This document shows positions 11,593 to 21,879 of a stretch of 64,000 nt of DNA, piece by piece. The translations under genes were made by a program, and so were the position numbers. The DNA is from Eublepharis macularius (Eukaryota > Chordata > Lepidosauria > Squamata > Eublepharidae), in assembly GCF_028583425.1 (NCBI RefSeq), contig NC_072792.1, positions 160,028,676 to 160,092,675 of the forward strand, written 5' to 3'. Within the stretch, counting starts at the first letter, position 1. Every line of letters begins with the position of its first letter. Below the pieces are notes generated by a model. That model made no database searches. It saw only the letters and a list, made by a program, of their open reading frames with translations, and had not been told where the DNA came from.

Positions 11593-11625
11593 CCTTAGGC
11601 TGGAGGAATTTCCTCCAGCCTAAGG
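11593..11625. repeat. Perfect 16-bp inverted repeat with one-base spacer
   Basis: CCTTAGGCTGGAGGAA, one T, then TTCCTCCAGCCTAAGG. Surrounding sequence (GTGGCTCTTCCTCCAACGG and TTTGCTGAGTGGAGTGAA) resembles sequence at 57645-57720, so it may be the core of a small palindromic MITE. It could extrude as a cruciform. Confidence 0.8.
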
Positions 11626-12107
11626 AGCTTTCCTTCCATTTAAGTGGCTCTTCCTCCAACGGCTTCAAACTTTGCTGAGTGGAGTGAAAGGCTAAAGGCC
11701 AATAATCCTGAACTGCACGTGCAAATTCATCCCAAGTATGAGGACTGGGTGGCAGGTCCTCTTGGTCTGCAGAAATAGTTCCCATTGGTGAAGTTATTTT
11801 ACCATGGGTGGTATATGATTATATGTATGAACCTCTCCGGAAATAGTTTCCACAACACTTATTCTCATCATTATTCACTGCTGGGATGTTTGGCTATCAT
11901 GGACACGCCTAGTAGGAGGTAATAACAGGGTGCTGTCTCAGTGTTGTCCTAAGCACTACAAAACCACAGCAGTGTGTGATTAAAAGCCTGTAATAGTCAA
12001 CCTATATTTGATTGAAGAGCAAGACTGAAAGCAAAATCTTGGCTGATTTCTCTGACTGTTTTCACAAGGCTTCAGTGGACTTCTGGCATTCGTTTGGTGA
12101 GCGCTTT

Positions 12108-12332
12108 TCTATTATTTATTTCATTATTTCTTTATTTCGTACATTTTTATACCTCACACTTCCTCCAAGGAGCTCAGCACAGTGTACAGTGATCAACGTT
12201 CCTCCCTTTTATCTTCACAACAACCCTGTAAAATAGGTTTGGCTGAGTGAGCGTGACAGGTCCCAGGAAGAGTGAAAATTTGAACCTGGTTCTTCCAAAT
12301 CCTAGGCTGAAAATTTAACCACTAGACCACAA
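12108..12332 (-). repeat. tRNA-derived SINE, minus strand
   Basis: The 3' side is TTTATTTCGTACATTTTTATACCTC, and the middle contains the ACAACCCTGTAAAATAGG block. The tRNA-like head (AACCACTAGACCAC as the complement of the A box) is at the high-coordinate end. It is moderately diverged from the copy at 17212. Confidence 0.6.
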
Positions 12333-13329
12333 GGAATAATCCTTTTCCCATAGAGTTTATGGGTTGGGCCACCAGATTAGTGAAGCTTTGGGATTTTGCT
12401 ATTCAAAGTTGTTTTTTCTCCTTTGTATAAATTTAAAGACATACTTGTAAATTAAAGGAAATACCCAACAAAATAAATTATGGGCACTGGATGATTGTTT
12501 AAGTTGGTGATGTGCCAGAATATTCTTCACTGCATTTTGTTTCCTTTGCTCAATTAGTATATTGTGTGTGGAGCAGGGGCGGGGGACAACGACCAAATTT
12601 TACAGCAACAGCACATGAGTAGAAAGAGCTGAAGTCCTGCTCTTTGTAAATTTGTCTGCACCCAATAAAGCAATTGCTTCACTTCACTTAATGAGCGGGA
12701 AGGGCCTGATTACTAGTGGATAACTTTGCAGAGTAAAAGATGGCATGTGCAATTCCTTAGGAGGAGGTGCCCAGTCTTTATGCCTGCTGCCACCAATGAA
12801 TTATAGCTTTGAGAGTCAGGGCGGGACTTGAGTGCAGTGCGTGAGAATAAATTGCAGAAATACAATTTCACATGCACCTCTTAGTTTCCAGTTTGTTTTT
12901 GGAACTCCATCAGTCTGTACTTGATCTGTTTACTGGGTGGGTCTGGCCCTGATCACAGCAACAAAAGAAAAAAAAGGTGGCCCGTGGGTCTGGTTATGAT
13001 TTGGTAGTACACACTGTAAATTATTTGTGTTTATTTGAATATTTCTGTTGTGCTTTCTTGCCTGGGATTCAAAGAGGCTGACAAAGAAATAAAATTATGT
13101 AATAAATATATAATACAAGTGAGGGGCATGAAAGAACCTGTGAGGGGACGTCTAATTTTCTTGGTTTTTTCTGGTTCCTGTAGCTATTTTTCTGTTTCCT
13201 GTTCCTATTTTTTCTTTCTTTTTTCTGAAAACCCCAATACTAGCCTCTCCCATTTTCCGGCTTCCTTCTCTCCTTCCCAACCACCAGCCAGCCTACCTTT
13301 TCTGCCCCCATCTTCAGCTATATTTATTA

Positions 13330-13552
13330 TTTAGTCACTTCATTTATACTCTACTTTTCTTCCCAATGGTGACCCAAAGCAACTTACGTCATTCTCCTCT
13401 CTTCCATTTCCCCCTACCAACAAACCTGTGAGGTAAGTTAGGCTGTGAGTATATGGCTTCCCCAAAGTTGTGTGAACTTCCACATCGGAGTGGGTATTCA
13501 AATCTGGGTCTCCTAATTTAAAACTCTAACTAGTACACCACATTAGCTTTTA
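13330..13552 (-). repeat. tRNA-derived SINE, minus strand
   Basis: It shows the same order as the copy at 12108: AT-rich tail, a CAAAGCAACTTACGTCATTCTCCTC block, AACCTGTGAGGTAAG, AATCTGGGTCTCCTAA, then the complement of the tRNA-like head (ACTAGTACACCACATT). Confidence 0.6.
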
Positions 13553-13788
13553 TGGAGTGGCAGCTGTTGAACAGTAGCAAGCAGCCAGGCCTGGGTGAGT
13601 CATGCAAGCCACATGGTAGCAAGTCACCCAGTGGTTCCTTCCAGGCCTAGCCCCAACGTGTCCTTCCTCTAAGGCCAAAACAGCCCTAGAAGGGGCCCTT
13701 ACCCCTCTCTCTGCCTTTTATAGACATAAATTAAGGCTTGAACTCTTAGAGACGCTGTTGTGGTTACCTAGCTACTACCACTGAGGGC

Positions 13789-13938
13789 TAGGGTTGCCAG
13801 CCTCCAGGTATGGCTGGAGATCTCCCAGAATTACAACTGGTCTCCAGGCCACAGAGATCCGTTCACCTGAAGAAAATGGCTACTTTGGGGGGTGGACTCT
13901 ATGGAATTATGTCATGCCAAGGTCCTTTCCCTCCCCAA
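13789..13938 (+). repeat. 3'-truncated MITE of the TAGGGTTGCCAG family
   Basis: The 5' end TAGGGTTGCCAGCCTCCAGG is intact. The body stops after GGTCCTTTCCCTCCCCAA. The flanks are ACTGAGGGC at 13780-13788 and 13939-13947, which looks like a duplication around a truncated copy. Confidence 0.6.
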
Positions 13939-14139
13939 ACTGAGGGCGTTCATTTCTCAAAGCTACAGGCACTCTCATCATTGGAGGGTTAACCCCTCCT
14001 TTTTTTAATTTCAGAGTATTCTGCAAACTTGGTTCGTTGAAAGATCTCTCTTGTTCATTTATAGCTCCAGTCTCTAGCTATAAGGATCTATGGATTTGGT
14101 CATGTTGAGAATTAGAGACATTTATATGATATATAATAA

Positions 14140-14195
14140 ATGAGAGCCAGTGTGGCAAAGTGGATAGAGCATTGGACTACAATCTGGGAGCTATT
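14140..14195 (+). repeat. Truncated SINE head
   Basis: GAGAGCCAGTGTGGCAAAGTGGATAGAGCATTGGACTACAATCTGGGAGC carries the A-box-like part of the tRNA-derived SINE head seen at 17212 and 36941. The B box and the body are missing. Confidence 0.5.
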
Positions 14196-14199
14196 TTAC

Positions 14200-15370
14200 C
14201 TGTCCTGAAGAAAAGCAGCTTTGAGGGGAGCAATTTTGCATGGATAAATGGCCTCCTGTGACCACCTCTGCCTTCCCCTTCCTCTGTCGCTCTGAAGCCA
14301 CCCACATCTGATTTGCCTGATAAAAAAAAGCCAGAATCATAAAGCTACACAAAATATGTAGTCATATCTTCACACATGCACCTGGTCTAAAGTTCCAGTG
14401 CATACACCAAACTTTGAGTAAGACTGGCTGCCCTGTTCTCACCAATGTCAATAAAACAATGTCAACAAAATCTCATTTGTAGTCTATATACAAAGACTGT
14501 CTCTGAATTAATGAGCTACTAGTAGCGATAAATACAGCAAAGCCAAAATGTAGTATTAAATACCTAAGACGTGATGATTATATGTTTTACTGGCATGAGT
14601 TTACAGTGGAAAAAAAGTTTGTTTTCAGATGAGGAAAAGCCTTTCTGAAACTCAGTATACATCTGAGGAAAATGTTTTCTATTTACATTTGCATGGCAGT
14701 GTTATTTTCCCCTCTGTAATTTAAAAGTATGGGTTTAATTAAACTTGTCTGGCATGCTACCTTCTAATCTTTGTGATTATCTCACGTTGCAATTAATCCA
14801 AACAGGAACAGACTTGATCCTAAAGCTCCTCTGGGCTAATTGCTGCAAGATTCTACCAATTTTTTCGGAACACTTTTCTGTACTTTGACTTACTTTGTTT
14901 AGCACACCTTTCAACCTTTTTGCAATCCTTCCACTTTGGAAACACGCACTGAGAATGAGGGGATTTAGAGTCTCTCACACATTATATGCAAAGATGCAAG
15001 CAAAAAAAACCCCAACCTCCAAACAATGCAACATTGTCGCTGAAGGAAATTTCATACTTGCCCATTAATTAAGAGATGTGTCAGTACCTACCTTCCACAA
15101 TATTAAACTATGTCGAGTGTCAGCTACTCCTCCATGTACAAAGATCTCTTTCCTGTCACAACAACATATTTCTGTTGTTTGATAGAATGCATACAAGTTC
15201 AAATGATGGTACAAGTTTTCATGTCTAAACCTGTCTAGGAAATAATGCTTGTGGCATTGGTCATTGTGCCTGCAAAAAAAAAAAATCTTAAAGTGAGAGA
15301 AACTGTTAATACAGATAACCCTTTCATTGTTGGGGGATCATAGCAGGTAGTAATTTGAAAATGTCTGTTC
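14200..15370. other. Intergenic stretch with no recognised feature
   Basis: AT-rich non-coding DNA with no open frame of note and no match to the repeats seen elsewhere in the window. Confidence 0.5.
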
Positions 15371-15371
15371 T

Positions 15372-15975
15372 ATAGTTCGATTTGAGTTCAGTGGCACCAT
15401 AGAGACCAACAAGACATTCAGAGTATAAGCTTTCAAGAGTTATATATGCTATCAAATGTCAGTAATGCCCTTCTACTCTCTACATTGGACAAACAGGTCA
15501 TTCCCTGTGCAAAAGAATAAATGGACATAAATCTGACATTAGAAACCACAACACTCAAAAACCAGCAGGAGAATGTTTTAATCTTCCAGGACATTCCACT
15601 GCTGACCTAAAAGTGGCTGTCCTCAAACGGAGAAACTTCAAGGGGATACTGCAATATGTTTGCTGAAATGGAGTTCATTCACAAATTCAGAACAATGGAT
15701 TCCCAAGGGCTGAATAGAGACTTAGGATTCTTATCTTATCTATAGATGTTAATTTCTGTTCTAATCAAGCTGCATTGTACCTTTACATCTTGATGCCCTC
15801 CCTTGTAACACCCCACCCACCTTTTGGCTGGGATATAAAGGCTCAGGGATCTCCACTGCTACTTGTGTCTGAATAAGAAAGCTCCCTGAATATTTTGTTG
15901 GTCTCTAAGGTGCCATTGGACTCCAATCCTACTGTTCTACTGCAGACCAACACAGTTACCCACCTAAAACTGTTC
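15372..15975 (+). mobile_element. Penelope-like retroelement relic between inverted repeat arms
   Basis: The left arm (15379-15440) reads GAGTTCAGTGGCACCATAGAGACCAACAAG and is the inverse complement of the right arm (15890-15970, TTGTTGGTCTCTAAGGTGCC and TTCTACTGCAGACCAACACAG). Between them are a GIY-YIG endonuclease segment (15466-15666) and, one frame away, MEFIHKFRTMDSQGLNRDLG, which matches the conserved C-terminal tail of Penelope-like proteins. Terminal repeats in inverted order are known for this class. The reverse transcriptase is absent and one frameshift separates the two coding pieces, so it is inactive. Confidence 0.75.
15466..15666 (+). pseudogene. GIY-YIG endonuclease fragment of a Penelope-like element
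   Basis: Reading from 15466 gives CPSTLYIGQTGHSLCKRINGHKSDI and, further on, KPAGECFNLPGHSTADLKV, before a stop at 15664-15666. LYIGQT is the YIG half of the motif. The R.NGHKSDI and H/CFN.PGHS..DL.V blocks are the classic Penelope-type pattern. The N-terminal GIY half and the CCHH-like part are missing. The downstream C-terminal tail is in another frame (15668-15745). Confidence 0.8.
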
Positions 15976-15979
15976 TATA

Positions 15980-17210
15980 GTCCTTAAACCACTTCTCCCT
16001 TGCTAGCTGGGGCTTCAATGGCTTTTGCAAAGTTGTAGGGGATAATTTTTTCTTGACCATACTTACCCAAGCCAAACTCAAGTTGCCAAGCCAGTAATTG
16101 GTGCTAGGTAATCAGCCTAGTAATGCCAACTGCAAATGGGGGAGCCAGTTGTGCTGGTTATGACACAGATATCTCATGGTCTGAGATATCTGTCCAACAA
16201 TAAGATTGGGAAGGTCAGGGGTTCTAGCTCCAGATATGTTTTCAGTCCAAACTAAGCTTGGAAGCCAATCTTTCCAAGAAGAGAGTTACTCCAAGCATAT
16301 GCATTATGCCATTTCCTTAATTTCCACTGCATAACTGCAACTGTTAAACGATGGAGCGCTTTGACAGTTCAAGGCAAGAAGAACACACAAGGAATATATC
16401 ATGAGTTTTTGCTTTCAAATTAGGCAACAGAGTGACAGGTGCACTCTTTCCTCCCCATCAAATCCTTTGACCTTTTAAAAAAATTCTGACAAATTTTTGC
16501 CCCTCAATTACACGTTCTAATGCTCACACTTTTCACTAAACAGTGCTATATTTTGGTTCATTTGGCCCCTTGAACAATAGTGCATATCAAAAATATCTAG
16601 TTCGTAGCTTCAGCTGTAAAGGGCACTTGCTTCAGGTATTCGGGTGGGGGCTACATTGGTTCGGAATAAAGAATATGGAACAGGGGAAGTGAGTTTGGAG
16701 AGATTAGCCCCACAGTCAGGAATAATTCAGAGCTAATGCAAACATTCAGTATAATCATCTGGTACAGCCCTCACAGACCATATACAAAAGAGCATATCCA
16801 AGCCAGCTACCCTAAGTCAGAGTTGTATAAAAATGCTCCTGGGGCTATGGAATAATTTCCCAATGCTCAGTGTGGAAAGGAAGAAGAGCATGGAAAACCA
16901 GAATTCAGGCTAATTCAGTTATGCATAGTTGAGGTGGTATAGCCATTGCTCAAGTACCACATTCGTAGAGCACTTCAGTACATTTACACCACATGATTTA
17001 AGCTTTGTTTCCAAGGTGGGTTTCCAAAACCTGAACAAAAAGCTTGAAATATCAGTAATCATAAAACATAACAAGACCTAGAATAAACTAGAGATCAGCA
17101 TAAAACTGAATGACTTTTGCCTGTTTCATACACACAGCAAAATGAGGTGATAATGAAGTAGACTTAACGGATCAAAACACTTCAAACTGCAGGTGGAGGA
17201 TCACCATTTT
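15980..17210. other. Intergenic stretch with no recognised feature
   Basis: No long frames or repeat heads. A short inverted pair, GATATCTCATGG and CTGAGATATCTG, occurs near 16170-16190. Confidence 0.5.
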
Positions 17211-17211
17211 G

Positions 17212-17441
17212 AGAGCTAACGTGGTGTTATGGTTTGAGTGTTGGGCTAGGATCGAGGAGACCCAGGCTCAAATCCCTAATCTGTCACGGAAGCTTGCTGA
17301 GTGTCCTTGGGCCTGTCACATATGCTCAGCCTAACCTACCTCACAGGATTGTTGTGAGGATAAAATGGAGAAGAGGAGAATGTTATAACTCACTTAGGGT
17401 CCCCACTGGGCAGAAAGCGGAATATAAATGAAGTAAATAAA
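17212..17441 (+). repeat. tRNA-derived SINE, near complete
   Basis: A tRNA-like head (GTGGTGTTATGGTTTGAGTGTTGGGCTAGGAT) with a B-box-like region (GGCTCAAATCCC) is followed by CAGCCTAACCTACCTCACAGGATTGTTGTGAGGATAAAATGG and the tail GCGGAATATAAATGAAGTAAATAAAT. Confidence 0.75.
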
Positions 17442-17840
17442 TTCTGAAACTCCCTGCAGATAATAAGCCAGTGCAGCAAGCAACAAGAGGAGATAATACC
17501 TTCTTCCTATCAAGCTATTTTTTTCACGTTGTTTTTTTTACTGTGAAGGAACAGTAAAAGCTGGAACCCACCACCTGACTGTGAAGTGGAACAATCCATT
17601 TTACCACCTCAGGTCTTGATCACGATAAAGGGAGCTCTTCGCTCAAAATCTTATACTCTGGAAAATGTGGTCTTTAAGTGCTATTGAACTCAAACTTTGC
17701 TCATCTACTGCAGACCAACACAGCTACCCATCTGAAACTATTCTGTTGCCTGTGTTAAAATTGTATGTGTCATATTATTTTGCAAATATTTGAATGCTGC
17801 CTGTTTTCAAGAGCAGTGTGATATATACAAGGGCCAGTGT

Positions 17841-18090
17841 GCACAACTAGGACCAGGAAGACCTAAGTAACTCATGAATGTCTGAACAGTAGGTTTTGAG
17901 TCCAGTAGTACCTTAGAGACCAAGATTTCCAGGGTATCAGCTTCCAAAAGTCAAAGCTTCCTTTGTCAGATATGGAAGAGTGGAAAACATGCTTATACCC
18001 TGAACATCTTATTGGTCTCTAGGTGCCTCTGGACTCAAATCCTACCGTTCAGACATTCACGAGTTACTTAGATCTTCCCAGTCCTAGGCC
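17841..18090. repeat. Foldback repeat with Penelope-type arms
   Basis: The left arm GTAACTCATGAATGTCTGAACAGTAGG, then TTTGAGTCCAGTAGTACCTTAGAGACCAA, is answered by the complement at about 17995-18090 (ATTGGTCTCTAGGTGCC, then CCGTTCAGACATTCACGAGTTACTTAGATCTTCC). The arms are about 100 bases. The end sequence differs from the common GCAGACCAACA end, so this is a subfamily. Confidence 0.65.
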
Positions 18091-18788
18091 TTTTTAGCAT
18101 GGGCAATTTTTTCTGTGTTTGGCCCAATACCTCTTTGAGTTTTCTTCCAAATTCTGGACAATGAACTCCCTTCAGATTTCAATGCGGTATTTTTCAACTG
18201 TTCACTTCCAAGTTTTCTCCCTGCACAGAAAAGGGGCAGGCACAAAACTCAGAAGAAAATCCTTGAAAAGCTACATTGAAATCTGAAGGGGGAGTTAATC
18301 GTCTGGAATTCAGAAGAAAGCCGGAAGAGGTATGGAGCCAAATGTGGCAAAAACTGCCTATTCAAAAAAAGCCCTTACAGTTCTACTGCAGACCAACATG
18401 GCTATCTACTTGAAATTAATAAATTTCTGGCAGCTAGTGATGACATTAGTTGCAAGAGCAGTTTTAAGCTGATGCCTTTGATACAGTTGATTGGTCTCTA
18501 GGTGCCTCTGGACTCAAATCCTACCGTTCAGACATTCACCTGGCGTGGGCTTTCGGGAACCACAGATCTCTTTGTCAGATGCATCTGGCAGGGAGAGCTG
18601 TGGTTACCGAAGGCCCATACTGCACTGGAATTGGATGGTCTAGCTGTTTGGCTTCTACAAACTAACAGGGCAAACTCCTTTGAAGCCAACTGATACACAC
18701 ACCAAAAGGAGATGTTTACATATACTAGCAAAGGAATGTTTTGATTGCTCCCTCCCCCTCCCCCCCTAATTGCCTCTTCCCTCTCTTG

Positions 18789-18911
18789 CTCTTCTGTGTT
18801 TGACCAGTCTCTGTATCAGGCATCTGACGAAGAGAACTTGATTCTCGAAAGCTTATGCTAAAATAAAATTGGTTAGTCTTAAAGGTGCTACTGGACCCTT
18901 TTAGTTTTGAT
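18789..18911 (+). repeat. Single repeat arm with hammerhead-like motif
   Basis: The arm runs from about ATCTGACGAAGAGAACTT through CTCGAAAGCTTATGCTAAAA to TTGGTTAGTCTTAAAGGTGCTACTGGACCC. It is related to the Penelope-associated arms at 15890, 31570 and 47475. The motif of interest is at 18824-18860. Confidence 0.6.
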
Positions 18912-19343
18912 TTATGTGTTTTAACTTTATACACCTATAGTTTGTTATGCACCTTGGGCATAGTGGAAAGGTAGGATATGTTTTAAATAAGTAAGTAAAT
19001 CTCTACTTGCAATGAAATTAACTCCACGACCCTGGACCAGTCGCTCTCTCTTAGCCTTATTGCAAGGATAAAATAGAGGCAGGAGTGCCTTGGTGGAAGG
19101 GTGAGATAACAAGACAATAAAAAAGTTAAACAGTAAAGTATGTATCATTTTTTTTTTAAAAAGAGCCAAAATCACTAATACCGTGTGAATCCCAGCAGTA
19201 TGAAGCACCCAGTCTCTGGCCATACCCATTCCCACAGCTTGCTTCAGCTGGCACCAGCCGCAAAGCAAACACTGCCCTTTCCTAGGCAAATATTTGACCA
19301 GAAAGCAGCCCTGCACGCTCATGTGGCCAAGGCAGGGTGATTT

Positions 19344-19460
19344 TAGGTGGGTAGCCGTGCCGGCCTGCAGTAGAACCACAGGAGCTGAGTCCCCTGAGAG
19401 ACACGCCAGATTTTCAAATACAAGCTTCCGAAAGCCAACGCTCTCCCTTCTTCTTCAGGC
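19344..19460 (-). repeat. Penelope-type repeat arm abutting the EXPH5 promoter
   Basis: On the minus strand it reads CTTCGGAAGCTTGTATTTGAAAATCTGGCGTG, then CAGGGGACTCAGCTCCTGTGGTTCTACTGCAGGCCGGCACGGCTACCCACCTAAAA, the same order as other arms (GGGTATAAGC, TTGGTCTC, CTACTGCAGACCAACA). It ends just before the GC-rich region. Confidence 0.65.
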
Positions 19461-19461
19461 A

Positions 19462-19805
19462 AGGGAGAGCCCGCCGTCCACCTCCTCAGTCAGCCGCGGA
19501 AAGGGAGAGCCCGCCCCTTACAAACAAGGGATTGGCTCTTCCCCTCCTTTTGGCCTCCAGCGCCCTCGCCTTGACTAGGCGAGCGGGCAGTCAGTCAGCC
19601 AGTCCTCCAGGTGCCGCGCGCGCTCGGCAGGTGTCCCGCAGCTGCCCCCCCCTTCCCCCTCCCGGTTCTTGGCTTTCGGCTTCCTACCGGGGAGGCGAGG
19701 CGTCCTCTGGAGGGAGGGCAGGTTTTCTCCGGCGATGGTGCTGGCGCAGCCCGAGGAGCCAAAGGGTCAGCAACCCCTGCTGACCTTGGAGAGCCCTGGG
19801 CGAAA
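19462..19805 (+). promoter_or_regulatory. EXPH5: Putative EXPH5 CpG-island promoter and 5' UTR
   Basis: GC content and CpG density rise sharply from about 19470 and stay high to about 20060, in contrast to the AT-rich surroundings. A GC box (CCGCCCC) is at 19511-19517 and an inverted CCAAT box (ATTGG) at 19531-19535. The motif GGGAGAGCCCGCC occurs twice, near 19465 and 19504. No TATA box is obvious, as is usual for CpG-island promoters. The transcription start cannot be fixed from sequence. A repeat arm ends just upstream at about 19460, so the promoter is compact on that side. Confidence 0.65.
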
Positions 19806-19830
19806 ATGGCTCGAGCCGCTCGCGGGGTAG
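19735..19830 (+). promoter_or_regulatory. Upstream ORF overlapping the EXPH5 start codon
   Basis: An ATG at 19735 (GGCGATGG, with G at -3 and G at +4) opens a 31-codon frame that ends at TAG 19828-19830, 22 bases past the EXPH5 ATG at 19806. The two frames differ, so a ribosome translating the upstream frame would pass the main start. If transcription begins upstream of 19735, this uORF would be expected to lower EXPH5 translation. Whether it lies in the transcript is not known. Confidence 0.5.
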
Positions 19831-19924
19831 ACCTGAGTTTCTTAAACGAGGAGGAAGCCGAGCAGATCTTCCACGTGCTGGAGCGGGACTCCCAGCTGAA
19901 AAGGGCAGAGAAGGAAAGGCTCAG
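19806..19924 (+). CDS. EXPH5: EXPH5 coding exon 1 (start of Slp-homology domain)
   Basis: The ATG at 19806 has A at -3 and G at +4, a strong initiation context, and is the only ATG in this frame, although the frame stays open upstream to at least 19611. It encodes about 40 residues: MARAARG, then VDLSFLNEEEAEQIFHVLERD, a typical first helix (SHD1) of the Slp-homology domain that contacts Rab27. The LSFLNEEEA and VLERD pattern is closer to exophilin-5 than to SYTL1-5. The exon ends in CTCAG followed by the donor GTAAAA at 19925, leaving phase 2. The last codon, AG plus C from exon 2, becomes Ser. Confidence 0.92.
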
Positions 19925-20295
19925 GTAAAATCTCGCGGGGGGGGGGCAGCTTTGCGCTCCTTCCACCCGTAGTTCTTGAGTCCCGGCGGTCGCAGACAGG
20001 ATGCGATTAAGGCGACACGTGGGGAAAGCGATGCTATCGCGCGCTATCTGCACGCTGCAATGTGGGTAATAATCGCTTTGTTTTAATCTTGCCTTGATCC
20101 CAAGCAACTGGGAGTCGATCGTCTAGATTCTGCGCCTGGGGCTAAAGTGCTTTTCCCTCTGCAGCTTCCCTTCGCTGCTTTCCACTCTGATCCCAAATGC
20201 ATTTGACTCGCGAGTCAATGGTCTTAGGTTGGAGTAACTCTGCTTAGGATTCCACTGTTGGTCTCACAAATCCTGAGTTGTCCACTCTGTCTGGC

Positions 20296-20422
20296 AGCCG
20301 CTCTCCTGGGTCTCAGGTGGAGGTCTTTCACATCACCTATTACCTGATCTCTTTATGTGGAGGGGGGATTTGAACCCAGGACCTTCTGCATGCCAAGCTG
20401 AGGCTTGACCGCTTAGCCATGG
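20296..20422 (-). repeat. tRNA-derived SINE fragment, second family
   Basis: On the minus strand it contains ATGGCTAAGCGGTCAAGCCTCAGCTTGGCATGCAGAAGGTCCTGGGTTCAAATCCCC, a tRNA-like head with A and B boxes, followed by GTAATAGGTGATGTGAAAGACCTCCACCTGAGACCC. It differs from the SINE at 17212 and is related to 23894 and 27922. Confidence 0.65.
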
Positions 20423-21783
20423 AAAAGCTGCATTGACTTTAGAATGTACAAAGAATGCTACAAAGACTTTAAATGGCTTTCTTCTGTTTCCTGCAAAACA
20501 TGAACAACTCTCATGCCTCAGACTCAAAATTCTTGCCATCGCTTGCAGCAGGAAAAGTGCTTGGTTTTGTTTCCAGGTGAGCACCCTGTTCTCAAACTTG
20601 GTTCAGTGTGAGCAGCCACAGGAGAAACCTTAGGCTGTGCTGACTTGCAGCAATTCCTGCCCCTAATGAGGCAGCTGTGTGCCTTTGCTGGCACGCATAA
20701 GGCTTGGCCTTGGCATGCTACCGCAAATCATCATAAATGTCAGTGTCAAAAGCCAGATCCTGCGAATGCATGAACTACATTATTGTGGGCTGGGACAGGT
20801 ACAAAGTCAACAAGGGATTTCCTGCATCTCTCCAGTGCAAAGCTGAACATGAGATATAGTTTAGTTTGCAGACCCAGGCACGTTTTCTTTAAAATCCCAT
20901 AAATACTCCGTGGGGTTTATTTCAGAGTACATGTGCATGAGATCATGCTGTTAAACTGTTTTTCATGCATGATAATTCCAGATTGGTAGCAGTGTTAGTC
21001 CGTAGCAGCAAATTAAAAAGAAGTTCAGGGGCACCTTGAAAGACTAACAAAACTGATTTCCAACGTAAGCATTTGTGAGTCAGAGCTCACTTTATCTGCC
21101 ACGTGAAATGTTCATCACTTAGGCAGATGCGCTGGTATTCAAAACCAACAGCTGAAATATTCAGCAGTTTTAAGTATATATGTGTATGTGTAAGGGATGA
21201 ACACTTCAGACATCTGATGAAGTGAGCCCTGAATCACAGAAGCTTATACTGGAATAAGTTGTCACAGTCTTTAAGGTTTCACTAGATCCTGACTTACTTT
21301 GTTTACTCACAGGAGACTTCAACGTGTAACTGACTCTTGATGCTAAGTATAGATATTGTTAAAATGGGATAGACAATGGAATACAAAATGAATTATATCC
21401 TACCTTTAAACTGTAACTTCCATGGAGGCCAGACTAGGGCTGACTTTACCCTTGCAATATAGGACAGTTGAAGCCAAATTTTATTTGTGTCACCTGTAAA
21501 TACAAATCATTATGGGTTGTTCTGCGTAAGGTGGTTTTTAAAGACTCCTCCCTTTCAACTTTATCTGACTATCATTTGTGGGATAGAGGGTGAGGTGCCT
21601 CTCAATGGGATTTGTGTGTAATTTTAGGTTAGGGTTGGTACTTAAGAAGAAGGAAAAGGACTGTTACTAAGTAAGAGGTTAACTATTTCCTGCATTTGTT
21701 TCTATTTTAAGAATGCTTACCAGCTGCCTGCTTCTCTCCCCACCCCTCCATGGAGGACTTTGCCCAGTCACTTGGGTGACTAA

Positions 21784-21871
21784 CAGTGCAATCTTAAACA
21801 GAGTTACACCCATTTAAGCCCATTGATTTTGATGGATTTAAAACAGCGTAACTCATGTTAGGATTGCACTG
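21784..21871. repeat. Short palindromic MITE (CAGTGCAATC family)
   Basis: CAGTGCAATCTTAAACAGAGTTAC faces GTAACTCATGTTAGGATTGCACTG across about 40 bases that are themselves partly complementary. Related copies are at 36463, 38397 and 63329. Confidence 0.7.
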
Positions 21872-21879
21872 TGCAACCC

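Noticed and set aside
19611..19805. N-terminal extension of EXPH5 in frame with the ATG at 19806
   Set aside because: The frame is open but has no ATG, and the family starts shortly before the LSFLNEEEA helix. A non-ATG start cannot be excluded.
19595..20107. 170-codon minus-strand frame across EXPH5 exon 1
   Set aside because: It is a shadow in the CpG island, with low-complexity Pro, Ala and Arg content and no recognisable domain.
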